Position numbers and translations under genes: made by a program. Positions 35,219 through 44,986 of a stretch of 64,000 bases of DNA are shown in pieces (the stretch's first letter is position 1; each line of letters opens with the position of its first letter). The stretch is from Sneathiella aquimaris (GTDB lineage Bacteria > Pseudomonadota > Alphaproteobacteria > Sneathiellales > Sneathiellaceae): NCBI RefSeq assembly GCF_026409565.1, contig NZ_CP112881.1:1411501-1475500 (forward strand). The letters are read 5' to 3'. The notes under the pieces were generated by a model that saw only the letters and a program-made list of their open reading frames with translations, ran no database searches and had not been told where the DNA came from.

Positions 35219-37581
35219 TGCCAGGATTTTCTAATTCCCTCGAAGAAAGCTTACATCGTGCGATGGCTTTGGCGACTTCTCGTCGTCATGAGTTTGCGAT
35301 GCTGGAGCATTTACTTTTCTCCCTTACAGAAGATCAGGATGCAGCCGCTGTCATGCGGGCGTGTAATGTGGATCTGGAGTTGCTGAAAAAAGAACTCGAT
35401 CAGTTTATCACGGATGAACTGGACGATCTGGTCATGGATAGTTTTGTGGAGGCGAGACCGACCCTCTCGTTCCAGCGTGTCGTTCAAAGGGCGTTGATCA
35501 ATGTGGAAAGCTCCGGCCGTGAAGAAGTAACCGGCGCCAATGTTCTTGTCGCGATTTTCTCGGAACGCGAAAGCCATGCCGCCTATTTTCTACAAAAACA
35601 GGATATGACCCGTCTGGATGCAATCAGTTATATCAGCCACGGTGTTGCGAAAGCACCAGGCCATGAATCTGCGCGCATTGTGCGCGGTGCAGATGATCCG
35701 GCAGACGATGAGCATCATGATCCACATTTGGAGTCTGGTGAAGAGGGCAACAGCAAGACGGAGTCCTTAGATGCCTATTGTGTCAATCTGAATGAAAAAG
35801 CTTTCAACGGTAAAATCGATCCTTTGATCGGCCGTGAAGAAGAAGTTGAGCGGACAATCCAGATTTTATGCCGCCGATCAAAAAACAATCCCCTGTATGT
35901 TGGCGATCCGGGCGTTGGTAAAACAGCCATTGCAGAAGGTTTGGCAAAACGGATTGTGGACGGGGATGTCCCCGAGGTTTTGCTTCCCGCTGTTATTTAT
36001 TCGTTGGATATGGGGTCCTTGCTGGCCGGTACGCGGTATCGCGGGGATTTTGAAGAACGCCTGAAAGCGGTCATGACAGAACTTGAAGGGATGGATCATG
36101 CCATCCTGTTCATCGACGAGATACACACCATTATTGGTGCCGGTGCGACAAGTGGCGGTGCAATGGATGCGTCAAACTTACTGAAGCCCGCTCTTGCAAG
36201 TGGCGCGATACGGTGTATTGGATCGACGACCTACAAAGAGTTTAGAAGTCATTTTGAAAAAGATCGGGCTTTATTGCGCCGGTTCCAGAAAATTGATGTT
36301 CATGAACCCAGCATTCCTGACAGCATTAAGATTTTGAAGGGTTTAAAACCTTATTTTGAAGAGCATCATAAGGTTCGCTACACGGCGGATGCCATTAAAA
36401 CATCGGTTGAGCTGGCAGCGCGCTATATCAATGATCGCAAATTGCCAGATAAAGCAATTGACGTGATTGATGAGGTTGGTGCCGCACAAATGCTGAAACC
36501 GGAAAGCCGTCGCAAGAAGGTGATTGGTGTTCGGGATGTTGAGGAAATCGTGGCTAAAATCGCCCGCATTCCACCGAAATCTGTTTCCAAAGAAGATACT
36601 GAAAGCTTGCGGAAGCTTGATGTTGAATTGAAACGGGTGGTGTTTGGACAGGATGCTGCAATCGAAGCGTTGGCAAGTTCCATCAAGCTTGCCCGCGCCG
36701 GATTAAGAGAGCCTGAAAAACCGATCGGTAATTATCTGTTCTCTGGCCCTACTGGTGTGGGTAAGACTGAAGTTGCGAAACAGCTGGCCTCTATCATGGG
36801 GGTGGAGTTAATCCGTTTCGATATGTCTGAATATATGGAGCGCCATACAGTCAGCCGTTTGATCGGGGCCCCTCCGGGCTATGTTGGGTATGATCAAGGT
36901 GGTTTGCTGACTGATGCAATCGACCAGCAACCTCATGCGGTTCTTTTACTGGATGAAATTGAAAAAGCTCATCCGGACCTTTTCAATATTTTATTGCAGG
37001 TTATGGATCACGGTAAACTCACTGACCATAACGGCAAGCATGTGGACTTCCGGAATGTTGTTTTGATCATGACATCCAATGCCGGTGCCCAGGAAATGAG
37101 TAAGCAGGCGATTGGGTTCGGTAATCCCGTTCGCGAAGGCGAGGACGAAGAAGCCATCAAGCGTCTGTTCACGCCTGAATTCAGGAACCGTCTGGATGCC
37201 GTCGTGCCGTTTTCACCGCTGCCACCAGAAGTTGTCTCGCGGGTTGTTGAAAAATTTGTTCTGCAACTGGAAACACAGCTTCAAGATCGCAATGTGACCT
37301 TGTCCCTGACCGATGCGGCGGCCTCGTGGCTTGCTGAAAAAGGCTATGATGTTCTGAACGGTGCTCGGCCACTTGCCCGCGTTATACAAGAGCATATTAA
37401 AAAGCCGCTTTCCGAAGAGCTTCTGTTTGGCAAACTGTCGAAGGGTGGTCATGTCAGTATCGGATTTAAGAAGGGCGAATTGACGTTCAATATCGAAAGC
37501 GCTGAAGAAGTGAACGAGCGTGAAAAACTTGATAAAGACGATAAAAAGCGAAACGACAAAAAAGACAGCGAAGCTGTTTAA
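35218..37581 (+). CDS. clpA: ATP-dependent Clp protease ATP-binding subunit ClpA
   Basis: The AAA+ unfoldase of ClpAP. The N-domain opens [18 protein letters not shown]. Walker A motifs are [15 protein letters not shown] in the first ATPase domain and [15 protein letters not shown] in the second, with Walker B in LFIDEIH and [10 protein letters not shown]. Length is 787 residues. I chose the GTG at 35218 because family members begin MPxFS and GGAG lies before it; an ATG 7 codons upstream lies inside clpS. The C-terminus is a highly charged tail. It is followed by a strong terminator. Confidence 0.95.
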   Translation: MPGFSNSLEESLHRAMALATSRRHEFAMLEHLLFSLTEDQDAAAVMRACNVDLELLKKELDQFITDELDDLVMDSFVEARPTLSFQRVVQRALINVESSGREEVTGANVLVAIFSERESHAAYFLQKQDMTRLDAISYISHGVAKAPGHESARIVRGADDPADDEHHDPHLESGEEGNSKTESLDAYCVNLNEKAFNGKIDPLIGREEEVERTIQILCRRSKNNPLYVGDPGVGKTAIAEGLAKRIVDGDVPEVLLPAVIYSLDMGSLLAGTRYRGDFEERLKAVMTELEGMDHAILFIDEIHTIIGAGATSGGAMDASNLLKPALASGAIRCIGSTTYKEFRSHFEKDRALLRRFQKIDVHEPSIPDSIKILKGLKPYFEEHHKVRYTADAIKTSVELAARYINDRKLPDKAIDVIDEVGAAQMLKPESRRKKVIGVRDVEEIVAKIARIPPKSVSKEDTESLRKLDVELKRVVFGQDAAIEALASSIKLARAGLREPEKPIGNYLFSGPTGVGKTEVAKQLASIMGVELIRFDMSEYMERHTVSRLIGAPPGYVGYDQGGLLTDAIDQQPHAVLLLDEIEKAHPDLFNILLQVMDHGKLTDHNGKHVDFRNVVLIMTSNAGAQEMSKQAIGFGNPVREGEDEEAIKRLFTPEFRNRLDAVVPFSPLPPEVVSRVVEKFVLQLETQLQDRNVTLSLTDAAASWLAEKGYDVLNGARPLARVIQEHIKKPLSEELLFGKLSKGGHVSIGFKKGELTFNIESAEEVNEREKLDKDDKKRNDKKDSEAV

Positions 37582-37583
37582 TG

Positions 37584-37614
37584 AAAAGCGGGGCCAGATC
37601 GGCCCCGCTTTTTT
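37584..37614. terminator. bidirectional terminator after clpA
   Basis: Perfect 12-bp stem AAAAGCGGGGCC (37584-37595) and GGCCCCGCTTTT (37601-37612), loop of 5 bases, T-run on the plus strand and A-run on the other. It separates clpA from the convergent diiron protein gene. Confidence 0.92.
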
Positions 37615-37639
37615 GTCACTTTATTGATGAGGCAACAAT

Positions 37640-38743
37640 CTATTTTTGCCCGATTACCCGACGGCCGGAATTGATCTGTTTTAGATATTCAATACCTTCA
37701 TCAGCAATGGCATAGCCGACCATATCCTCACCTTCCTGATCAATTTCATCCATATCGATCCAGTGGGAATAGAGGGGGCGTGTGCGATCTGTGATAATGC
37801 CAGATTTAAGAAGCGTTTTGACCAAGACCCGGAAGATATTGGTGGATTCTTTGAGGGAATCCCGACGGTCGTTGTCCGTGTAAACTTCACGGCATGCATC
37901 ACGAACCCATTCCCATTCCAGTCCGAATTGTTGGTAAATTACCTGTTTCTGACGAATGTTGACCAGATTGAACAGCACAGTTTCAAAGCATTTTGCCGCC
38001 CAGTCTTCGACGATGTCATGTTCTTCGCGAGAGAGTTTCGGAATGGTTCTGTCAGCCCAGATTTTTCCAAATTTATGGTGAAACGCTTCGTCCGTCATGA
38101 CGAGCTGGGTCAGTCGTTTCAGCAGTGGATCATTTGTTTTTGCGTGGAAATTGGCAAAGGCGCCCATTGCGAGACCTTCAATAAGCATTTGCATTCCGAC
38201 CAGTTTTTTATAAACCTGCTCAGCACCAACCAGTTCATTCATCAAACCACCGAGGGCTTCTCCAACAGGGTAGGGGCTTCCCCAGCGGGTCTGAATGTAA
38301 CGGCTAAATGCTGTCACATGCCTCGCTTCCTCTCTGGTTTGGTTGGAGGCATATTCCTGAGCCCCCGGATCCAGCAGGATATGGCACAGGCTCGCACTCA
38401 GGGAGAGCGCGCCTTGTTCGCCATGTAGAATACCTGAAACGCCCCAGCGTACGCTTTCATTTGCCAGCTTGATCTGTTGTCCTTCATCAAGTCTGTCGGC
38501 GACGGCGCTTTGCAATTCCGGAATGGTTTCTTTTGGCATGATCATTTCATTTTTCATGTCAAAAGGCGTTGAAAAGTCGATATAGGCAGTATCGAGAGGA
38601 TCCCAGAAATGATCATGGGTTGCCGAGATGATTTTATCAAATGCATCCGTTCTTTTTCCATAGCGGACTGTTTCAAGCATGGCTGGAAAATCAGATGGGG
38701 CAACCGAGTCGTATATTTCATCCCGAGTTATATGTTCGTTCAT
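37640..38743 (-). CDS. diiron ferritin-like protein (R2/AurF-type), function unknown
   Basis: A 367-residue all-helical protein with the ligand pattern of a non-haem diiron oxidase: E109 (HGEQGA), E139 and H142 (REEARH), E189 (LIEGLA) and E219 and H222 (TDEAFHH). That is E, ExxH, E, ExxH, as in ribonucleotide reductase R2, AurF and bacterioferritin. It is too long for a storage ferritin. The N-terminal 60 residues and the C-terminal 100 residues do not match a family I know. It stands alone, after a 16-bp palindrome. An oxygenase or desaturase role on a lipid or amine is possible but unproven. Confidence 0.75.
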   Translation of the reverse strand: MNEHITRDEIYDSVAPSDFPAMLETVRYGKRTDAFDKIISATHDHFWDPLDTAYIDFSTPFDMKNEMIMPKETIPELQSAVADRLDEGQQIKLANESVRWGVSGILHGEQGALSLSASLCHILLDPGAQEYASNQTREEARHVTAFSRYIQTRWGSPYPVGEALGGLMNELVGAEQVYKKLVGMQMLIEGLAMGAFANFHAKTNDPLLKRLTQLVMTDEAFHHKFGKIWADRTIPKLSREEHDIVEDWAAKCFETVLFNLVNIRQKQVIYQQFGLEWEWVRDACREVYTDNDRRDSLKESTNIFRVLVKTLLKSGIITDRTRPLYSHWIDMDEIDQEGEDMVGYAIADEGIEYLKQINSGRRVIGQK

Positions 38744-38789
38744 TGGGTTTCCTCTCAGTTTGCTCTATTTTGAGCTTTCTTATTGCTTT

Positions 38790-38805
38790 ACGTTTACGTA
38801 AACGT
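38790..38805. promoter_or_regulatory. 16-bp perfect palindrome upstream of diiron gene
   Basis: ACGTTTACGTAAACGT is a perfect 16-bp palindrome 47-62 bases before the start. It resembles TTTACGTWAACGTWAA-like sites I recall for LiuR-type regulators of branched-chain amino-acid use. No regulator gene is nearby. Confidence 0.6.
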
Positions 38806-38892
38806 TAATTACAGTTTACACTATTTGTTAGTAAAAGACAATAAAGGGATCATGTTAAGTGACGCAGCGTTCGCAAGGAACTGTGTCTGTCT

Positions 38893-40038
38893 TCAGTTTT
38901 TTTTATAAGGCGAGTGATTGTTTAAATACTGGATTTCGGCGTTCATATCCCGAGTTTCTGCTTTCAGAAAGTCACCAACGGCGTCGTGAAAACCCGGATC
39001 CCGCATCCAGTGCGCGGAATAGGTTTTTGTTGGGAGGTAGCCCCGTGCAAGTTTATGAGGGCCTTGGGCACCCGCCTCCACGCGTTTCAATCCATGCTCG
39101 ATTGCATAGTCGATTGCCCGGTAATAACAGGTCTCAAAGTGAAGAAAACGATGGTCTTCGATGCAGCCCCAGTAGCGACCATAAAGGCATTCATCACTTT
39201 TAAGGTTCAGGGCGGCGGCAATGTAGCGGCCTTCGCGTTTCACCAAGAATAACACAACATCTGATCCCATGGCAGGCCCCAGAAGACTGAAGAAGGATCG
39301 TGTTAAATAGGGGGTGCCCCATTTGCGATTTCCCGTGTCGATATAGAATGCAAAAAATGCGTCCCAATGTTCCTCGGTAATCTCAGCCCCTTGTTTAATC
39401 TCGAAAGTCAGATCCGCGTGGTTGGCTTCTTTTCTTTCTTTTCGGATGGCTTTGCGTTTGCGGGATGATAGCTGGCTTAAAAAGTCGTCAAAGTCAGTAT
39501 AATCTTGATTGACCCAGTGAAACTGTTCACCGGTGCGGATCAGATACCCGTTGTCTTCAAGAAGGGGAAGGTCATGTTCCTGAACGAAGGTCGCATGAAC
39601 AGAGGAAATTCCCAGTTTTGTTGCAATTTGTTTTGCCCCGGACATAAGCAAGGATTTGTACTCGTTCTCCTTTTCTCCGCCAATGGCAAGGAAGCGGGGC
39701 CCGGTGACCGGGGAAAAGGGAATGGATAGCTGCAGTTTAGGATAGTAGCGACCGCCGGCTCGTTCGTAAGCATGAGCCCAGCTGTGATCGAAAACATACT
39801 CTCCCTGACTATGGCCTTTGATATATTGAGGGGCAACGCCCACAACTTTATCGTGGTCTCTAAGGACCAAGTGGTATGGCATCCAGCCTGTTTCAGCGGT
39901 CGCAGAGCCGCTTTCTTCCAGAGCGTTTAGAAAACCGTATTGAATAAACGGGTGGTTGCTGCTGACGCACTTATTCCATTCCTGTTCTTCTACTTCTGAA
40001 ATAGTTTGAAGGGTCGAGATGGAAAGTGGGTTTGTCAT
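38893..40038 (-). CDS. FemAB/COG3146-like GNAT-fold protein
   Basis: A 381-residue soluble protein of the COG3146 (PF04339) family, with a FemAB-like acyltransferase fold. NHPFIQYGFLNALEESGSA is the N-terminal block, and FDHSWAHAYERAGGRYYPKLQLSIPFSPVTGPRFL is the diagnostic middle. YGRYWGCIEDHRFLHFETCYYRAIDYAIEHGLKRVEAGAQGPHKLARGYLPTKTYSAHW is the C-terminal signature. Members are often called peptidoglycan biosynthesis proteins, but acceptor and donor are unknown. It follows the GDPD gene by 33 bases and is probably the last gene of that operon. Confidence 0.85.
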   Translation of the reverse strand: MTNPLSISTLQTISEVEEQEWNKCVSSNHPFIQYGFLNALEESGSATAETGWMPYHLVLRDHDKVVGVAPQYIKGHSQGEYVFDHSWAHAYERAGGRYYPKLQLSIPFSPVTGPRFLAIGGEKENEYKSLLMSGAKQIATKLGISSVHATFVQEHDLPLLEDNGYLIRTGEQFHWVNQDYTDFDDFLSQLSSRKRKAIRKERKEANHADLTFEIKQGAEITEEHWDAFFAFYIDTGNRKWGTPYLTRSFFSLLGPAMGSDVVLFLVKREGRYIAAALNLKSDECLYGRYWGCIEDHRFLHFETCYYRAIDYAIEHGLKRVEAGAQGPHKLARGYLPTKTYSAHWMRDPGFHDAVGDFLKAETRDMNAEIQYLNNHSPYKKN

Positions 40039-40071
40039 AATACCAGAACCAGACGAAGCTTTGTTACAAGA

Positions 40072-40860
40072 TTAGCGGATATGATCTACAGGCAGGCTTT
40101 CAAATATAATATTGTCGGCCCGTTTTTTTGCGATAGCCAGATGGTCTTCTGTTTGAACAGTCCACGCTAGAAGCTTCATATTGTGTTTTAAGGCACTTTT
40201 TACCACCCAATAACTGATATCTTTCACATCATACCCGATATAGTGCGGGCGGCTGATGAAATTCGTTAGAAGGTAACGCATCATGATTTTCTTGAAAAAC
40301 GAGACATGGGCTGGCGGGTGTTTCATCGCCAATTGGCCTCTGATGACATCAGGGGCATTGAGACGAAACCACTTCAAGATATTGGGATCAAAGCTTTGAA
40401 TGCAGAAAGCGCCAGAATAGTCTTTCAGGCATTCCCATACTTTTGCCGCCAGCAACAGGTTATCGATTGGACTTCTTTTAAGTTCAATAACCAGCGGAAC
40501 GGCGCCGTTCACCAAGGCCAATACGTCTTTGAGGGACGGAATGGTGTCTTGGGAGTTGTTCAGGCGTATATGATGCAGCTCTTCAGACGGAACCTCTGCA
40601 ATGGATCTGCTGTCCGCAGTCATCCTGGACAGTGCCGTATCGTGAAAAACGAACGGGACCAAATCCGCCGAAAGATGAACATCCAATTCGATTGCAAGGT
40701 CGGCATCCATGGCTTTTTTAAAGGCCGTCAGGCTGTTTTCTTCTGCGCCCGATTGTGCATCATGAAGGCCACGATGCGCAATCGGTATAGCTGTTAGCCA
40801 ATCAGGAAGCGTGGCGGGCTTACTTGATCTCAAAAACAGCATCAATTTCAACAGCAACAT
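40072..40860 (-). CDS. glycerophosphodiester phosphodiesterase family protein
   Basis: A 262-residue GDPD-fold enzyme that would cleave glycerophosphodiesters to glycerol 3-phosphate and an alcohol. IPIAHRGLHDAQSGAEENSLTAFKKAMDADLAIELDVHLSADLVPFVFHD holds the catalytic His and the metal-binding Glu/Asp of the family. The first 13 residues may be an anchor or may not be translated: the frame overlaps the ridA gene by 41 bases, and an ATG at 40842 is a second choice. No clear signal peptide is seen. It lies between a RidA gene and the FemAB-like gene. Confidence 0.87.
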   Translation of the reverse strand: MLLLKLMLFLRSSKPATLPDWLTAIPIAHRGLHDAQSGAEENSLTAFKKAMDADLAIELDVHLSADLVPFVFHDTALSRMTADSRSIAEVPSEELHHIRLNNSQDTIPSLKDVLALVNGAVPLVIELKRSPIDNLLLAAKVWECLKDYSGAFCIQSFDPNILKWFRLNAPDVIRGQLAMKHPPAHVSFFKKIMMRYLLTNFISRPHYIGYDVKDISYWVVKSALKHNMKLLAWTVQTEDHLAIAKKRADNIIFESLPVDHIR

Positions 40861-41287
40861 TCAAAGGAAGGGCATTTGTACCAACCGCGAAACGCGCATG
40901 TCGCCCCGCATCTCCAAAGACCTCAACCATTAGATCGGATGCACCGTTAATGACCGTCGGTTGTTGTGCAAATCCGTCAACGCAATTTACAAAACCGCCC
41001 AATTTTACACAGCGTGTCACCCGGTCCAGATCTCCGCCGCATGCCGCTTTTACCTGGGCCAGAATATTCAGGGCGCAGACGCGCGCACATTCCGCGCCTT
41101 CTTCGACTGTAAATTCTTTGCCAACCTTGCCCTGAAACGTGATGGCACCATCGACAAAGGGTACCTGTCCCGAAACAAATACAAGGTTGCCAGAAACAGT
41201 GTAGGGAATGTAATTCGCGGCAGGCGCGGCTGCTTCTGGAATTACAAGACCAAGTTTTTCAAGTTGGGCGTCAATTTTTCCTGACAT
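40820..41287 (-). CDS. RidA family protein
   Basis: A 155-residue enamine/imine deaminase-fold protein of the longer RidA subgroup. YTVSGNLVFVSGQVPF, CALNILAQVKAACGGDLDRVTRCVKLGGFVN and GRHARFAVGTNALPLNVAVEIDAVFEI are the family blocks; the Arg near residue 130 would bind the keto acid carboxylate. It follows the aldehyde dehydrogenase by 26 bases and overlaps the GDPD reading frame. RidA-GDPD-COG3146 neighbours are a set I recall from other alphaproteobacteria. The physiological substrate is probably 2-aminoacrylate-like. Confidence 0.88.
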   Translation of the reverse strand: MSGKIDAQLEKLGLVIPEAAAPAANYIPYTVSGNLVFVSGQVPFVDGAITFQGKVGKEFTVEEGAECARVCALNILAQVKAACGGDLDRVTRCVKLGGFVNCVDGFAQQPTVINGASDLMVEVFGDAGRHARFAVGTNALPLNVAVEIDAVFEIK

Positions 41288-41313
41288 GCGTTGTTATTTC
41301 CTCTTTATTTTCA

Positions 41314-42789
41314 TTAACCTCCGGGGCGCCCACCGCCACCATCGGTAATCCGGATCCCTACATTCTTGGTTTGAACGTAATTTAGCAAGGCCTCTTGTCC
41401 TTTTTCTCGACCATACCCCGATCTTTTTGTGCCGCCGAACGGTGTTTCAATGCCGCCCGCGAACCATTCGTTGACGAAAATCTGACCCGCAACCAATCGA
41501 TCAGCAGCCCAATGCGCCGTTGAAAGGTCTTTAGTGTAAAGACCTGCGCAAAGACCATAATCTGTCCCATTGGCAATCGCAATCGCCTCTTCTGGGTCGT
41601 CGTATGTAAGGACTGACAAAACAGGGCCAAATACTTCTTCTTGTGCGATCGTCATAGAAGGGGTGACGTTACTGAAGATTGTTGGTTTGATGAAATGTCC
41701 GTTCATTTCCTCAATGCGGCCACCACCGGTCACAGCTTCAGCACCATCCTGTATGGCCTCTTTGCACATGGCGTCAATTTTTTCCGCTTGCTGTCCTGAA
41801 ATGACGGGCGTGATGTCGTGCCCGTCAATTCCCGCGCCGATCGTCAGACCAGCCGCTTTTTGTGCAAGCTTTTCAACAATCTGATCGCGGAGACTTGCCG
41901 GTACGATAAGGCGAGACTGGGCAGAGCAGACTTGGCCTGCATGGGTGAAAATGCCGGATGCTGTTGAGTTAATCGCCTGATCGATATTTGCGTCCGGGAA
42001 GACGATTCCGGCAGACTTTCCGCCCAACTCCATGATGCAGGGCAGAACACGTTCTGCGGCGGCATGGAGAATGGACTGACCCGTTTTCAGCGAGCCTGTG
42101 AACACGATGTGATCGATGTCCGGATGAGAGACGAGGGAGGCCCCACAGTCATGTCCGTACCCTGATACGATATTAACGGCACCGGCGGGTACACCTGCCC
42201 GGTGACACGCTTCAGCGATGAAATAGGTCGAAAGCGGTGAAAGTTCGGGAGACTTCAAGACGACCGTGTTTGCCGTTGCTAACGCGCAGGCGACCGAGCG
42301 GGCGGCAATTTGAAGAGGAAAATTCCAAGGCACAATTTGAGCAGAGACACCAAACGGAGAGGGGATCGTGTAATCCAGATAATCCGAACCCAGTGGGATC
42401 ATACGCCCTTCTAGCTTATCTGCAAGTCCACCATAATAGGTAAAATAGCGTGCAGCGGCGAGGGCTTCGTTTTTGCCGCCTGTCAGGGTTTTCCCATTGT
42501 CCAGGCATTCCGCCAACGCAATTTCATCCGCCATTTCCGTCATGTGACGGGCAATTTCAAACATCAAGGCACCGCGATTGGTCGGGCGCATGTTGTATAA
42601 TACACGAGAATTGAAGCAGGTGCGTGCAGCCGTAACGGCTAGATCGATGTCTTCCTGTGTTGCGCGGGCGATTTCAGCAATCTGTAATCCAGTCGCCGGA
42701 TTTTCGATTGAGATACGATCACCATTGACGCCATCTACCCAGTTGCCGCCAATATAATTTTTCCAGTATTTTTTAAGTTCTTGTGACAT
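41314..42789 (-). CDS. NAD(P)-dependent aldehyde dehydrogenase
   Basis: A 491-residue ALDH-superfamily enzyme. The catalytic Cys lies in GQVCSAQSRL and the general-base Glu in MELGGKSAGIVF; the binding loop for the coenzyme is FTGSLKTGQSI. PWNFPLQIAARSVACALATANTVVLKSPE is the usual substrate-entry region. Closest by eye are betaine-aldehyde or gamma-glutamyl-gamma-aminobutyraldehyde dehydrogenases; the exact aldehyde cannot be fixed. It appears to be the first gene of a unit with RidA. The 205 bases before it contain no clean operator. Confidence 0.9.
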   Translation of the reverse strand: MSQELKKYWKNYIGGNWVDGVNGDRISIENPATGLQIAEIARATQEDIDLAVTAARTCFNSRVLYNMRPTNRGALMFEIARHMTEMADEIALAECLDNGKTLTGGKNEALAAARYFTYYGGLADKLEGRMIPLGSDYLDYTIPSPFGVSAQIVPWNFPLQIAARSVACALATANTVVLKSPELSPLSTYFIAEACHRAGVPAGAVNIVSGYGHDCGASLVSHPDIDHIVFTGSLKTGQSILHAAAERVLPCIMELGGKSAGIVFPDANIDQAINSTASGIFTHAGQVCSAQSRLIVPASLRDQIVEKLAQKAAGLTIGAGIDGHDITPVISGQQAEKIDAMCKEAIQDGAEAVTGGGRIEEMNGHFIKPTIFSNVTPSMTIAQEEVFGPVLSVLTYDDPEEAIAIANGTDYGLCAGLYTKDLSTAHWAADRLVAGQIFVNEWFAGGIETPFGGTKRSGYGREKGQEALLNYVQTKNVGIRITDGGGGRPGG

Positions 42790-42994
42790 CCCGACCTCGA
42801 TACCCTTAATAAATAGGTTGCTTTTTTTCAGCGTGTAGACCGCTTTTTAGCATTTCCGGTCACGCCGTCCAATATAGATTGTTTCAATTCAAACAGTTTA
42901 TTTTTTGACGTCGCGTAAATAAGTCTTTCATTGCCGCATTAAAGCATTATATCCAACAAGCGTTTTGAGATTATTTCTGACAAAGGCCTCTTCC

Positions 42995-44281
42995 ATGGGC
43001 GTAACGACATCCAGCACCGATCCGAACACTGTATTATTTGCAGCCCGCACAAAAGAAGAGCAGCTTTTTGGCTGGTTGATTGAAGCAGGTATGCATGGGA
43101 TGCGTATTGATCAGCTTATCGCCCAATTTTGCGAAAAGCTAACGGATCTTGGTGTTCAATTGACCCGTGGTAATATTGCATTGAGCACAATCCACCCTCA
43201 AGTAAGCGCCTTTATGTATACGTGGCGCAAAGAAGGAGGCATTGTTGCTAACACCAATGTTTTGCATTCTGAAGAGCCGGGGGAAGGTTGGTTTGCCAGT
43301 CCTTTCTTTTTTATGCTGAACAACCGGGTCAGTTTCATGCAACGATCTTTGGAAAATAGTGAGGAGCTGGATTTCCCCGTGCTTGTGGAATTCCGGGATC
43401 AGGGTATGACTGACTGGTTCAGTCAGATTTTTGATTTCGGATGGGGTTTTCAGGATGATTTCAGGGATCATTCGTCGGGACTGATTACATCTTGGGCAAG
43501 CTCGGCACCCGGTGGTTTTTCAAAAGAAGAGTTGAACCTGTTGAGGCGCGCCATTCCCCTGTTTGCCCTGACGGTTAAAGGTATTGCATCATTTAAGGCG
43601 GCCGAAACTGTTCTGGAAACATATATCGGGAAAGAAACGTCGCGGAAGGTCTTGTCCGGTGAGATTATGCGTGGGAAGGCGAGTAGTATTTCCGCTATTC
43701 TTATTTTCGCAGATCTTCGCGGTTTTACGCGATTATCGGATGTCACGGGGCGCTCTGACGTTGTGGCAACACTGGATCAATATCTGGAGAGAATGGTCGC
43801 GCCAATCGAAGAGGCTGGCGGAGAAATCCTGAAATTCATGGGCGATGGTATTTTGGCGACTTTCGCACTGGATAACGAAGACGAAAAAGAGGTGTGTAAA
43901 AAGGCGCTGGTATCCTCGTTGCAGATGATTTCAGGCGTTAAACAATTGAATAGCGAGAGGCTGGCTCAGGGACGGCGGACAATGGAGCTGGATATAGCGG
44001 TTCATGTCGGTGAGGTCATGTATGGGAATGTAGGGTCCAAAACCCGGTTGGATTTTACCGTTGTCGGACCCGCCGTGAATGAAGTAAGCCGCATCGAAAC
44101 GCTTTGTGATCAATTGGACACGGATCTCCTGATGTCAGGGGCTTTTGTTGAAACCTCCGGACATTTATGTGAGCATCTTGAATCTGTCGGGCTCCATCAC
44201 TTGCGTGGTGTTCAGGAGCCTAAAGAATTGTTCAAAATTCGTGATTGTGACGTCTTTTCGAAAAAACAGGATTTATACTAG
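42995..44281 (+). CDS. class III adenylate/guanylate cyclase domain protein
   Basis: A 428-residue soluble protein. The C-terminal cyclase domain has ILIFADLRGFTRLSD with the first metal Asp, KFMGDGILATF with the second, and LDFTVVGPAVNEVSRIE with the substrate region, so it should be active. The N-terminal 220 residues look like a GAF-like or orphan sensory region (FAARTKEEQLFGWLIEAGMHGMRIDQL). The start at ATG 42995 has AAAGG before it; a TTG at 42965 would add ten residues. Its last 9 bases overlap the 3' end of a GGDEF gene on the other strand. Confidence 0.87.
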   Translation: MGVTTSSTDPNTVLFAARTKEEQLFGWLIEAGMHGMRIDQLIAQFCEKLTDLGVQLTRGNIALSTIHPQVSAFMYTWRKEGGIVANTNVLHSEEPGEGWFASPFFFMLNNRVSFMQRSLENSEELDFPVLVEFRDQGMTDWFSQIFDFGWGFQDDFRDHSSGLITSWASSAPGGFSKEELNLLRRAIPLFALTVKGIASFKAAETVLETYIGKETSRKVLSGEIMRGKASSISAILIFADLRGFTRLSDVTGRSDVVATLDQYLERMVAPIEEAGGEILKFMGDGILATFALDNEDEKEVCKKALVSSLQMISGVKQLNSERLAQGRRTMELDIAVHVGEVMYGNVGSKTRLDFTVVGPAVNEVSRIETLCDQLDTDLLMSGAFVETSGHLCEHLESVGLHHLRGVQEPKELFKIRDCDVFSKKQDLY

Positions 44282-44986
44282 CGATTTGCGGGCCGTTTTG
44301 TCTTTATACATGGCTTCATCAGCAGCCTGCATAACGCTTTCAAACGTGCTCTGGGCATCGTAAATGGCAAGGCCCATGCTGGCAGATATTGTGATCCGTG
44401 AGCGCGGTGCATCAATGCTGCATTGGGAAATCAGCTCTCGAATTTTGTGAGCCCGTGCGATGGCCTGTTTTTGATCTGCTTTTTGGAGCACGAACACAAA
44501 TTCATCTCCGCCTAAACGGGCTACAAAATCAGTACTTCTTAGATTGGTAACGAGTATTTCGGCAAGTTTCTGAAGCATTCTGTCGCCTGCATCGTGGCCA
44601 TGGGTATCGTTAATGGCCTTGAAGTTTTCCAAATCAAGGAAAGCCAGAACGCCTTGTTCGTTGTAGCGGCGGGCAGATGAGATCGTCCGATGCATGAAAT
44701 CTCTTAACGCCCGGCGGTTGGCTAGGCCCGTTAATTCGTCAGTTGTTGAGAGGTTTTCAAGCTCTTGAATACGAGATTGCTGTTCAGCGATATGCTGTTC
44801 AGCACTTGCAGCATAGGCGAGGACGCGATTAATCAGCATCCAGTGTTGTTCGTCGTTTTTCTGTTCCTTGCTATCTAGATCCTTTAGCCGATTGGCGAGA
44901 TCTTCAAGATAGACAGTAACATCCCGATCATGCGGAATTGATAGGTTTTCGTGCATTGTCGCAGCAGAAGAAAACGAACCTGACAT
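44273..44986 (-). CDS. GGDEF diguanylate cyclase
   Basis: A 237-residue cytoplasmic protein. The catalytic GGDEF motif is RLGGDEFVFVLQKA, and an inhibitory RxxD site sits exactly five residues before it (RSTD), so product feedback is likely. The N-terminal 75 residues form a coiled-coil-like stretch (HIAEQQSRIQELENL) without a known sensor domain. The ATG at 44986 is chosen because AAGGAG sits seven bases ahead; two earlier Met codons are too close to it. It is convergent with a cAMP/cGMP cyclase. Confidence 0.88.
   Translation of the reverse strand: MSGSFSSAATMHENLSIPHDRDVTVYLEDLANRLKDLDSKEQKNDEQHWMLINRVLAYAASAEQHIAEQQSRIQELENLSTTDELTGLANRRALRDFMHRTISSARRYNEQGVLAFLDLENFKAINDTHGHDAGDRMLQKLAEILVTNLRSTDFVARLGGDEFVFVLQKADQKQAIARAHKIRELISQCSIDAPRSRITISASMGLAIYDAQSTFESVMQAADEAMYKDKTARKSLV

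Noticed and set aside
42897-42920. TTGACGTC-GCGTAAA upstream of aldehyde dehydrogenase as a second copy of the ACGTTTACGTAAACGT site
   Set aside because: Symmetry is broken and the match is only partial.
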